This document shows, in pieces, positions 45,891 to 52,918 of a DNA stretch of 64,000 nucleotides. The notes under the pieces are model-generated. The model was not told the origin of the DNA and ran no database searches. It worked only from the letters and a program-made list of their open reading frames with translations. Numbering within the stretch: position 1 is the first letter of the stretch; every line of letters begins with the position of its first letter. The position numbers were made by a program, and so were the translations under genes. Location: contig NZ_SDGY01000005.1 in NCBI RefSeq assembly GCF_008107645.1, positions 62,001 through 126,000 on the forward strand, in the 5' to 3' direction. Origin of the DNA: Leuconostoc litchii (lineage in GTDB: Bacteria > Bacillota > Bacilli > Lactobacillales > Lactobacillaceae).

Positions 45891-45965
45891 ATGTTTATGC
45901 ATGCGATAGTGCTTGAAGCGTATGTTATAGATAACATATATAAAATATGCAGTTTAAACGAATGA
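45891..45965 (+). CDS. Possible 24-codon leader ORF overlapping yycI
   Basis: ATG at 45891 has the only strong ribosome binding site in this gap (AAGGAG at 45881-45886). The frame reads 24 codons and its TGA overlaps an ATG of yycI (ATGA at 45962-45965). yycI itself has no Shine-Dalgarno. Translation of this short frame would deliver ribosomes to yycI. A stem TATGTTA-TAGA-TAACATA (45921-45938) lies within it. Whether the peptide has a function is unknown. Confidence 0.4.
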   Translation: MFMHAIVLEAYVIDNIYKICSLNE

Positions 45966-46744
45966 AAATACTAATGATGATACTATTTATTGTGTTGAAC
46001 ATATTTCTTTTTGTTTGGTGGCGTAATAATCAGCGGCCAACATTGAAAGTAACAGATGCCAATGCAACTATTATTAGTGAAATAAGGAATCAAAAAATTA
46101 AGGTAAGTAAATTTAGTACATCAGTGGTATATGCTAGCTACTTAGCTGGAAAACGATCGACCAACTTAATGTCTACTGTAGAAAAGTTGTCAAATTATAA
46201 TGCAAATATTGATAATCGGACATTGTTTGTAAGTCTCAATAAAGCATCTCAATCAGCTAAACAAAGTAGTAATTTCAGTGGTAAAAGTAATTCGTCAAAC
46301 ATTAATGAAGAAACAAAAATCGCACATCATGTAGGATATCGTTATAATTCAGTACTTTCCAAGGTCAATATGAAAAATCGTTCAACCTATTCTCAGTACA
46401 TTGATGGGTTGCCAGTCGTTGCTAAGTATGGTTTAATGATTTTTAATACAGATAAAGATGAACGTGTGACCAGCTTTACGCAAACGAAGATTAGTGACAT
46501 TAGCGTATTGCGTGATGAGCGTGCAACAATCACGGAAGAAGAAGCTATTGTTGCACTCTATAAATTCAATGAGTTGGGAGGCGGAGATCAATTATCTAAA
46601 GGCACGCTGTCCTATGATACATCCCTAAATGTCAATGGCTATGATATCTATACGCCTGTTTGGGTATTTGTGGTAACACATAAAGATAGTAGTAGGGTAC
46701 TATTAAAAGTGAACGCCTTTACAGGAGATAATTTATCGGAGTGA
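45947..46744 (+). CDS. yycI: WalRK regulator YycI
   Basis: Partner of YycH, 265 residues, one N-terminal membrane segment (MKILMMILFIVLNIFLFVWW) and an extracytoplasmic YycI fold. The N-terminus MQFKRMKI matches the family pattern M-x-W/F-K-R-x-K, which supports the start at 45947 over the ATG at 45962. Neither has a Shine-Dalgarno sequence; the strong site upstream belongs to a short overlapping frame. In Bacillus walJ follows; here the next gene is htrA. Confidence 0.82.
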   Translation: MQFKRMKILMMILFIVLNIFLFVWWRNNQRPTLKVTDANATIISEIRNQKIKVSKFSTSVVYASYLAGKRSTNLMSTVEKLSNYNANIDNRTLFVSLNKASQSAKQSSNFSGKSNSSNINEETKIAHHVGYRYNSVLSKVNMKNRSTYSQYIDGLPVVAKYGLMIFNTDKDERVTSFTQTKISDISVLRDERATITEEEAIVALYKFNELGGGDQLSKGTLSYDTSLNVNGYDIYTPVWVFVVTHKDSSRVLLKVNAFTGDNLSE

Positions 46745-46805
46745 TTTAATTTTAACTTAATATCATATTGGTATAGTAAAAGAAAGTATAGTGGAGAGGT
46801 AACTA

Positions 46806-47948
46806 ATGGTACAGTCAGCATTAATAAAAACGTTGACAACTGGCATTGTTGCTGGTGTTGTTGGTGGCGCAGCAATATTGTATGGTCAGCAAGGCGTGCA
46901 ATTGTTTCAAGACCAAACTCAAAAAGTAAGTACAACGTCAACAAATACAAATAAAATATCTAAAAATGCAACAGCTACCTCGGCGTACAATAAAGTATCA
47001 GATGCTGTGGTCTCAGTGTTGAACTTCACTAAATCAGGACAAGATGGTAGTTATCAGGAATCTTCTGAGGGATCTGGTGTGATTTATAAGAAATCAGATG
47101 GTTCAGCTTTTATTGTGACGAATAATCATGTGATTACCGGTGCAGCGAAGATCCAGGTAGTATTACATAGCGGTAAGAAAATAACTGCTACGCTGGTTGG
47201 AAAAGATGCAATGACAGATCTGGCCGTTTTGAAAATTGATGGCGCAGGGGTCACGACCACTGCTCAGTTTGGAGATTCAAGTAAAATAACTGTTGGTGAA
47301 AACGTCTTAGCTATTGGATCACCATTGGGGTCAGAATATGCTTCTTCAGTAACTCAAGGGATCATTTCGGCTAAAAAAAGGTTAGTCGAATCAACATCAG
47401 AAAATGGTCAAAATTATGGTGGATCAACTGTTATTCAAACTGATGCTGCAATTAACCCTGGTAATTCTGGTGGTCCTTTAATTAATTTTGCTGGACAAAT
47501 TGTAGGTATTAATTCAATGAAGCTGTCAACATCTTCTTCTGGTACGACAGTTGAAGGGATGGGCTTTGCTATTCCATCTAACCAAGTGGTAGATATTGTT
47601 AATAAATTAGTTAAAAATGGCAAGGTAACTCGTCCAGCAATTGGTATAAGTTTGGTTAATTTGTCAGAAATAACAGCTTCTGATCAAAAAGCAACACTGA
47701 AAATTCCAGATACAATTACCGGTGGTGTTGTTGTTATGAGTCTAACAAATAATGGGCCAGCTGATAAAGCTGGACTTAAAAAATATGATGTTATTGTTGG
47801 CATTGAAGGTAAAAAGGTCAGTTCGCAGGCTGATTTACGAGAAGAATTATATAAACATTCACTCGGAGATACTATAACGTTGACATACTATCACCACGAC
47901 ACTAGAAAAACAGTCAAAGTGAAGTTGACACAAAAATTGGCAAGCTGA
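46806..47948 (+). CDS. htrA: Serine protease HtrA/DegP
   Basis: Membrane-anchored surface quality-control protease, 380 residues. One N-terminal membrane segment (about 8-25) precedes a trypsin-like domain with catalytic His in VTNNHVITG, Asp in MTDLAVLKI and Ser in NPGNSGGPLI. A single PDZ domain follows from about 280 (GVVVMSLTNNGPADKAGLKKYD). GGAGAGG precedes the ATG. The order after yycI is typical of lactobacilli. It is followed by a terminator and the DnaA-box region. Confidence 0.95.
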   Translation: MVQSALIKTLTTGIVAGVVGGAAILYGQQGVQLFQDQTQKVSTTSTNTNKISKNATATSAYNKVSDAVVSVLNFTKSGQDGSYQESSEGSGVIYKKSDGSAFIVTNNHVITGAAKIQVVLHSGKKITATLVGKDAMTDLAVLKIDGAGVTTTAQFGDSSKITVGENVLAIGSPLGSEYASSVTQGIISAKKRLVESTSENGQNYGGSTVIQTDAAINPGNSGGPLINFAGQIVGINSMKLSTSSSGTTVEGMGFAIPSNQVVDIVNKLVKNGKVTRPAIGISLVNLSEITASDQKATLKIPDTITGGVVVMSLTNNGPADKAGLKKYDVIVGIEGKKVSSQADLREELYKHSLGDTITLTYYHHDTRKTVKVKLTQKLAS

Positions 47949-47970
47949 CAGAAATGTTAGCTTTTTCTTT
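47943..47970 (+). terminator. Terminator overlapping the htrA stop codon
   Basis: AGCTGACA-GAAA-TGTTAGCT, eight pairs with one G-U and a GAAA tetraloop, followed by TTTTTCTTT. The TGA stop codon is in the stem. Confidence 0.8.
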
Positions 47971-48000
47971 ACAATTATTTGACTTTTAAAAATAATTGTG

Positions 48001-48545
48001 TCTTAAGAAAAATGTTGAAAAGTTACGTCAATTGTTGAAAATATGTGGATTAAATATTCGATAATGTGGGAAATATCAATAAAATTGTGGATAAGCTGTT
48101 TTTTTTCATAAGAAATATTAAATATTGATATTTTTTTCAATATTTCTCGGTAAAAAATATTATTTTTGTGATGATTTAGTAAATGTTCGTGTATTTTTTT
48201 AATTTACAAATAATATAAAATTGTGAGAATATACAGATGTATTTTCCGAACAATCTAAAGAAAATATATACAAAATATCCATCGAACACGTGTGCTTATC
48301 CACAGTTGTTAATAACTTTGTGGATAATTGTGGATAACTTGTACGAAGTTATCTGTAATTTGTCTAAATAAACGTGTATAAAGTTATCCACTATTTTAAA
48401 AAAATTGAGAAAAATAGTGGATAACTTTAAATACGAACACTTAAATGTGTTGGTATATAAGCTTTTAAAAAAATATATAAATATTTTGTTCGTGTGGATA
48501 ACGTTTAATATAACAGTGGAAATTCTTGTATATAATTATTAAGAA
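48001..48545. other. DnaA-box cluster (origin-like region)
   Basis: Five perfect TTATCCACA / TGTGGATAA boxes lie at 48086-48094 (-), 48296-48304 (+), 48319-48327 (-), 48329-48337 (-) and 48493-48501 (-). One-mismatch boxes lie at 48044-48052, 48384-48392 and 48416-48424. The surrounding DNA is extremely AT-rich. A 19-base inverted repeat spans 48380-48430 and contains two boxes. The hexamer CGAACA or its complement occurs about five times. dnaA itself is not in the window, so this may be a second origin part, a DnaA-titrating site or an ancestral origin. Confidence 0.75.
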
Positions 48546-48567
48546 AACCTAAAGAAAAGAGAAAAGT

Positions 48568-49047
48568 ATGAATATCAAACTAATTACTGTTGGCAAGTTG
48601 AAAGAAAAGTATTTAAAAGAAGGAATAGCGGAGTATAGCAAACGATTATCTCGTTTCTGTAAAGTTCAAGTAATTGAGCTTGCTGATGAGAAAACTCCTG
48701 AAAATGCTAGTGATGCAGAAAATAACCAAATTATGCTCAAGGAAGGAGAAAGAATTAAAGCGAAAATCGGTTCGCGTGATTATGTGATTGTTCTAGCGAT
48801 TGAAGGCCAACAGTTCCCATCAGAAGAATTTTCAAAAAAAATTGATACAATTGCAATCAATGGTTATTCGGATATTACATTTGTTATTGGTGGATCTCTT
48901 GGTTTATCCAAGGATATTAAGCAAAGAGCTAATTTGAAAATGAGTTTTGGTTTGTTGACATTGCCACATCAGTTGATGCGCTTAGTTCTGGTCGAGCAAA
49001 TTTATCGTGCATTTATGATACAACAAGGATCTCCTTACCATAAATAA
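48568..49047 (+). CDS. rlmH: 23S rRNA (pseudouridine-1915-N3) methyltransferase
   Basis: SPOUT-class SAM-dependent enzyme that methylates pseudouridine 1915 of 23S rRNA, 159 residues, the standard length. Family hallmarks are the start [20 protein letters not shown], the knot region [10 protein letters not shown] at about 110-119 and the C-terminus [13 protein letters not shown]. The ribosome binding site is weak (AAAGAGAAAAG). A TATATAAT-like box near 48530 indicates its own promoter at the edge of the DnaA-box region. Confidence 0.96.
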   Translation: MNIKLITVGKLKEKYLKEGIAEYSKRLSRFCKVQVIELADEKTPENASDAENNQIMLKEGERIKAKIGSRDYVIVLAIEGQQFPSEEFSKKIDTIAINGYSDITFVIGGSLGLSKDIKQRANLKMSFGLLTLPHQLMRLVLVEQIYRAFMIQQGSPYHK

Positions 49048-49059
49048 AATTAATAGATA

Positions 49060-49113
49060 TTGCAATTGAAGTTTTCCGTGTATATAATGTATCCATAGAT
49101 AAAATATATACAC
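49060..49113 (+). promoter_or_regulatory. Promoter and split inverted repeat of the yhgE-rrf2 operon
   Basis: TTGCAA (49060-49065), spacer 17, TATAAT (49083-49088). GTGTATATA (49078-49086) and TATATACAC (49105-49113) are perfect inverted arms 18 bases apart, one overlapping the -10 box and the other in the early transcript. The Rrf2 regulator encoded downstream is the likely binder. Confidence 0.65.
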
Positions 49114-49131
49114 GAAAGAGTGATGAGCAAT

Positions 49132-51294
49132 ATGAAATTTTTTGAGAATTCAGAGTGGAACCGTGTTCGAAAAATAAGGGGACTGCCACTACTATTAGTT
49201 GGTATCATGCTTATTCCTAGTTTGTATGCGGTCATCTTTTTGTCCTCACTTTGGGATACATATGGTAAAGTCGATCAATTACCAGTCGCAATTGTTAATC
49301 AGGATCAGTCAGCGCAAGTAAATGGTAAAAATCAAAATTTGGGAAATGATTTAACTAAAAAACTACTTGATAGCAAACAGTTGAAATTAACAAAAACGTC
49401 AACACAAAGTGCAAAAAAAGGTCTTGAATCTGGTAAATATTATATGACAATCACGATACCGAAATCTTTTACAACAGATTCAGGTACTTTGTTGAGTGCT
49501 AACCCGACCCAACCAGAGATTAAAATTGCACACAATACAGGCCAAGGGTTCATCGCTGAAAAGTTAACCGCATCTGCTGCAGATAAAATACAAGCCAATG
49601 TCTCAAAATCTTTACAGCGTGTTTATAATAAAACACTCTTAAATGCCACGTCATCAGCAAAAGAAGGTTTTCAATCAGGATCTGATGGCGCTACAAAGTT
49701 GGGCAGTGGTCTGTCACAGTTACAAGAAGGCACTAAAAAATTACAAGAAGGCACAACGCAACTTCAAACAGGTACGTCACAGCTAGCAACTGGTTTAACG
49801 CAATATACCAACGGTGTTGCTAGTGCCAATAATGGTGCGCAGCAATTGACGGCAGGGGTAGAACAATTAGCTACACAATTGCAAAAGATTAGTGATGAAA
49901 TTAACTCACAACAAAGCGCTAAGGCAGCTGATTTAAAGCAACTTGATGCAGGTCTTACACAATTGACACAGGGATTACAAAAATTAAGCAAAATTGAGTC
50001 ACCAACTGTCAATGTTGATGCAACAAAGTTAAACGAGTCTTCTGAACAACTGACTGCTGGCTTAACTGGAGCAGGAAAAGATGCAGCTTCTTTTAAGTCT
50101 CTAGCTGAAGACGCTGATTTTCAAAAATTTTTAGCTACCAATCCAACAGTAGCGGCTAAATATCAAGCTGCCCTGACAGATTTGGGAGCAAATGTTCAAT
50201 CGAGTGCTTCCGCAGCAGGAACTATAAAAAATCAGTTAACTTCTTTGCAAACGCTGTTGCCACAGTTACAGGCACTTCAAGCGGAAATTCCAGAACTACA
50301 AAAACTGGGTCAACAAGGATCTGTAGCCACACAAGGTGCACAGACAGCTATTAAGACACTTAATAGTAGCTTAACCACCGTGAGTCAAGGAATTGCTAAT
50401 CAGGCGGTCCCTGGGGCGCAACAGTTGGCACAAGGTGCATCTCAATTGACTACTGGTCTTGGGCAATTAACATCAAAAAATGCCACACTTAACAGTGGCA
50501 CAGCGCAATTACGTTCTGGAACAGACCAATTATTGACTGGTGAGAGTCAGGCAAGTGAGGCGTTACAACAGGCTGGTTCTGGTGCAACAACGTTATCTAA
50601 TAAATTGGCTGATGGTGCGATTAAACTGTCAGCGGTTCATCATACACAAGCTAATGTAACAGCGCTATCACAACCAACAAAAAAACATTCTTCGAATTTG
50701 TCGGTAGTACCAAATAATGGTACGGGAATGGCACCCTACATGATGTCTGTTGGCTTGTTTGTTGGTATGATTACTTTGAGTACGATTTTTGACTTTACAA
50801 CAGTGTTAAAGAAGCCCAAAAACGGGTTCACTTGGTGGGCCAATAAACAACTTATTAATGTTCCTATATTTATTGGTCAAGCTTTAATTATGACAGGACT
50901 ACTTTTCTTGGTTGATGGTATGCAGGCGCAACGACCAGCGATGACAGTTGTGGTAGCCTTAGCAGCTGCATTTGGATTTAATCAGTTTGTAATTCTGTTT
51001 AATGTATTAATCGGAAAGTTAGGCTCTGGTATTATGCTTGTATTAATGATATTGCAGTTAAGTGCCAGCGCAGGTTCTTATCCAATTGAATTGTCTAATG
51101 GCTTCTTTGAAGCAATTCATCCTTGGATGCCAATGAGCTATTCTGTCCATGCATTCCGTGAAACAATTTCCATTGGTGGCAGTGTTGCCTCTGACTTGGC
51201 GGTTTTGATAGGATTAGGAGTAATATCCATGGTATTAACATGGGGTGTTTATCAAATGAAACTAAAGCATAATCAATTGACATTTAAAAATTGA
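49132..51294 (+). CDS. YhgE/Pip-family membrane protein
   Basis: Large membrane protein of about 720 residues related to phage infection protein Pip and ABC-2-type permeases. One N-terminal membrane segment (about 20-40), then a long extracytoplasmic part with repeats of the form L-x-x-G-T-x-x-L (about 180-260 and again 430-490) typical of YhgE, then about five C-terminal membrane segments from about 535. I start at 49132, eleven bases past AAAGAG; ATG 49123 and GTG 49120 are alternatives too near that site. Its operon partner is an Rrf2 regulator. Relatives are phage receptors or part of type VII-like secretion, so the role is open. Confidence 0.82.
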   Translation: MKFFENSEWNRVRKIRGLPLLLVGIMLIPSLYAVIFLSSLWDTYGKVDQLPVAIVNQDQSAQVNGKNQNLGNDLTKKLLDSKQLKLTKTSTQSAKKGLESGKYYMTITIPKSFTTDSGTLLSANPTQPEIKIAHNTGQGFIAEKLTASAADKIQANVSKSLQRVYNKTLLNATSSAKEGFQSGSDGATKLGSGLSQLQEGTKKLQEGTTQLQTGTSQLATGLTQYTNGVASANNGAQQLTAGVEQLATQLQKISDEINSQQSAKAADLKQLDAGLTQLTQGLQKLSKIESPTVNVDATKLNESSEQLTAGLTGAGKDAASFKSLAEDADFQKFLATNPTVAAKYQAALTDLGANVQSSASAAGTIKNQLTSLQTLLPQLQALQAEIPELQKLGQQGSVATQGAQTAIKTLNSSLTTVSQGIANQAVPGAQQLAQGASQLTTGLGQLTSKNATLNSGTAQLRSGTDQLLTGESQASEALQQAGSGATTLSNKLADGAIKLSAVHHTQANVTALSQPTKKHSSNLSVVPNNGTGMAPYMMSVGLFVGMITLSTIFDFTTVLKKPKNGFTWWANKQLINVPIFIGQALIMTGLLFLVDGMQAQRPAMTVVVALAAAFGFNQFVILFNVLIGKLGSGIMLVLMILQLSASAGSYPIELSNGFFEAIHPWMPMSYSVHAFRETISIGGSVASDLAVLIGLGVISMVLTWGVYQMKLKHNQLTFKN

Positions 51295-51301
51295 TTTAGA
51301 A

Positions 51302-51324
51302 GCGGTCATCTGGCCGCGTACATA
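51302..51324 (+). other. Hairpin + GTACATA module (copy 4)
   Basis: Eight bases after the stop codon, GCGGTC-ATCT-GGCCGC forms a six-base stem (one G-U) with a four-base loop, directly followed by GTACATA (51318-51324). The GC-rich stem stands out in AT-rich surroundings. Confidence 0.55.
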
Positions 51325-51345
51325 AAAGAAAAGTTGGAATTTAAA

Positions 51346-51798
51346 ATGAAAATGTCTAGTGCAGTTGAACAAAGCTTGGTCGTCTTAGTCATGCTAGCTT
51401 TACAAAAAGACGGTTTGCCTGTGAAAAGCCATGTTTTAAGTGAACATTTAGAAGTTTCAGAATCTTATCTGAGAAAGACAATGCGAAAATTAGTTGTTGC
51501 TGACTTAGTGAAAGCTATTGCTAGCAAAGAAGGTGGTTTTAAATTAAATCGCCCAACAAGTGATATTACTTTGTTGGATGTATATGAAGCTATTGAAGGT
51601 GAAGACAGCTTTATTCATTCAACACAACTTGCTGACCGTGTATTTCCTGCTAAAAATTCGGTAGCCGAAGGGACAAAAGAAGTCCTATCTATTATTTATG
51701 AAGCTGAGCAAGATTTTAAAAAACGATTAAAACGTACTTCTATTGCTAATTTACTAGAATTTGCCAAAGAAGGTGAAGAGATTGTTGACTGGAGATAG
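51346..51798 (+). CDS. Rrf2-family transcriptional regulator
   Basis: Winged-helix regulator of 150 residues. The N-terminal helix-turn-helix (SHVLSEHLEVSESYLRKTMRKL at about 26-47, wing GGFKLNRP) is typical for Rrf2. The three cysteines that bind a Fe-S cluster in IscR/NsrR are absent, so it is a cluster-free member like YwnA/CymR-type proteins. It follows yhgE and probably autoregulates the operon via the repeat at 49078-49113. No good Shine-Dalgarno; starts at 51346 or 51352 are both plausible. Confidence 0.87.
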   Translation: MKMSSAVEQSLVVLVMLALQKDGLPVKSHVLSEHLEVSESYLRKTMRKLVVADLVKAIASKEGGFKLNRPTSDITLLDVYEAIEGEDSFIHSTQLADRVFPAKNSVAEGTKEVLSIIYEAEQDFKKRLKRTSIANLLEFAKEGEEIVDWR

Positions 51799-51803
51799 TG
51801 TCA

Positions 51804-51846
51804 AAAAAACTAGTCATTATTATAAAAATAATGACTAGTTTTTTTA
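51804..51846. terminator. Bidirectional terminator between rrf2 and nnrE
   Basis: Perfect 18-base arms (AAAAAACTAGTCATTATT and complement) with a six-base loop, flanked by A- and T-runs, between convergent genes. Confidence 0.94.
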
Positions 51847-51852
51847 TTATTT

Positions 51853-52518
51853 TTAGGCAACGGGCAATTTTTTTTGAATGCTAAATTCGAAATCATCTGG
51901 TATGAGCATGCCAACGTCCTTAATAATTATGTTTCCTGATAAGGAACTACCTTTTTGCTGAGTTAGACCAACTTTTGTAAAACCAAAAGAAACTGTTGTA
52001 TGTGCTTTTAGCGCTGCTCCACGGATTTCGCCAGTTGTGGCATCAATACCTGTTGGTATATCGACTGCGACAACTGGTTTTTCGATATGATTGGCCGCTT
52101 TAATCATCTTTTGTAGGCCTTCTGGTAATACATTATTTAATCCTACGCCAAATATAGCATCAACAATTAACGTGGCTTCATTAAAGTCGCTTTTTTCAGA
52201 ACGAATTAATCCATGTTTTTCAATAATTGCTAATTGACGTTTGACACTATCTTTGGCTCGATTAACGTTACCGACAAATTGCAAGGAAACATTAATGCCT
52301 TGAGCATATAAAAGACGGGCAATTGCAACACCATCGGCACCGTTGTTACCAAGTCCAGCTAAAACTAATACATGTGTTAAGTCAAATCGGCTGGCGCCAA
52401 TGACATCGAGTACAGCCATCGCTGCACGTTCGATTAATACATCTTGTGGCATACCAATTGTATCAATCGTATATTTATCAATTTGCTGCATCTCGGCAGC
52501 AGTAACAAGTTGCGTCAT
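51853..52518 (-). CDS. nnrE: NAD(P)H-hydrate epimerase
   Basis: Metabolite-repair enzyme interconverting R and S forms of hydrated NAD(P)H, about 221 residues. Family features: EMQQIDKYTIDTIGMPQDVLIERAA split as a substrate-binding segment at about 7-30, GLGNNGADG at about 48-56 and VDIPTGID at about 145-152. Only the epimerase domain is present; the dehydratase (NnrD) domain found fused in many bacteria is absent. I start at 52518; upstream in-frame ATGs exist without better sites. It faces the lysine riboswitch promoter divergently. Confidence 0.9.
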   Translation of the reverse strand: MTQLVTAAEMQQIDKYTIDTIGMPQDVLIERAAMAVLDVIGASRFDLTHVLVLAGLGNNGADGVAIARLLYAQGINVSLQFVGNVNRAKDSVKRQLAIIEKHGLIRSEKSDFNEATLIVDAIFGVGLNNVLPEGLQKMIKAANHIEKPVVAVDIPTGIDATTGEIRGAALKAHTTVSFGFTKVGLTQQKGSSLSGNIIIKDVGMLIPDDFEFSIQKKLPVA

Positions 52519-52603
52519 AATTCCCATCATTTCATAAGTTATTAAATTTATTATACGGTGATTTAGAAATGTTATCAATCACACAAGTGTAAAAGTGTCA
52601 CAT

Positions 52604-52867
52604 TTGACAAATGAAAATAATTAGAATACAATAATAACAATTTAAGAATCATAGAGGTTGCTGCTGACATAAGTAGCTTGTGGAGTACTTACAGGTACGG
52701 TAAAACAAGTTAAAGGGGATGTGGCCGAAGCATTAGGTGCTGTAACATCAGTATGCTGGGATAGCAGTTAAAAGCTGTTAGACTGTCGCGTTAGCGGGGT
52801 GCTATGTTGTGTAGATTGCAATTAATTGGGATCCATAGCTGTCACTTTGTGCGCTATGGATTTTTTA
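52604..52867 (+). promoter_or_regulatory. Lysine riboswitch (L box) with promoter and terminator
   Basis: TTGACA (52604-52609), spacer 17, TACAAT (52627-52632) starts a leader with the conserved lysine aptamer blocks: AGAGGTTGC, AAGTAGCTTGTGGAGTAC, AAAGGGGATGTGGCCGAAG, GCTGGGATAGCAG and TGTTAGACTGTCG (about 52650-52800). It ends in a terminator ATCCATAGC / GCTATGGAT with a T-run (52831-52866). Lysine binding should stop transcription into alr and asd. The aptamer blocks are convincing by eye. Confidence 0.9.
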
Positions 52868-52887
52868 GTATATAGAGGAGGGAAAGG

Positions 52888-52909
52888 CATTCATAGATAT
52901 CTGTGAATG
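52888..52909 (+). other. Hairpin between ribosome binding site and start codon of alr
   Basis: CATTCA-TAGATATCTG-TGAATG is an almost fully palindromic 22-base hairpin. GAGGAGGGAAAGG ends right before it and the alr ATG lies nine bases after it. Without the hairpin the spacing would be normal; with it the site is over 35 bases from the start. Confidence 0.5.
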
Positions 52910-52918
52910 AACTAAAAT

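Noticed and set aside
48001-48545. Calling this gap oriC outright
   Set aside because: dnaA/dnaN are not adjacent and GC skew cannot be measured over the genome from here, so only 'DnaA-box cluster' is supported.
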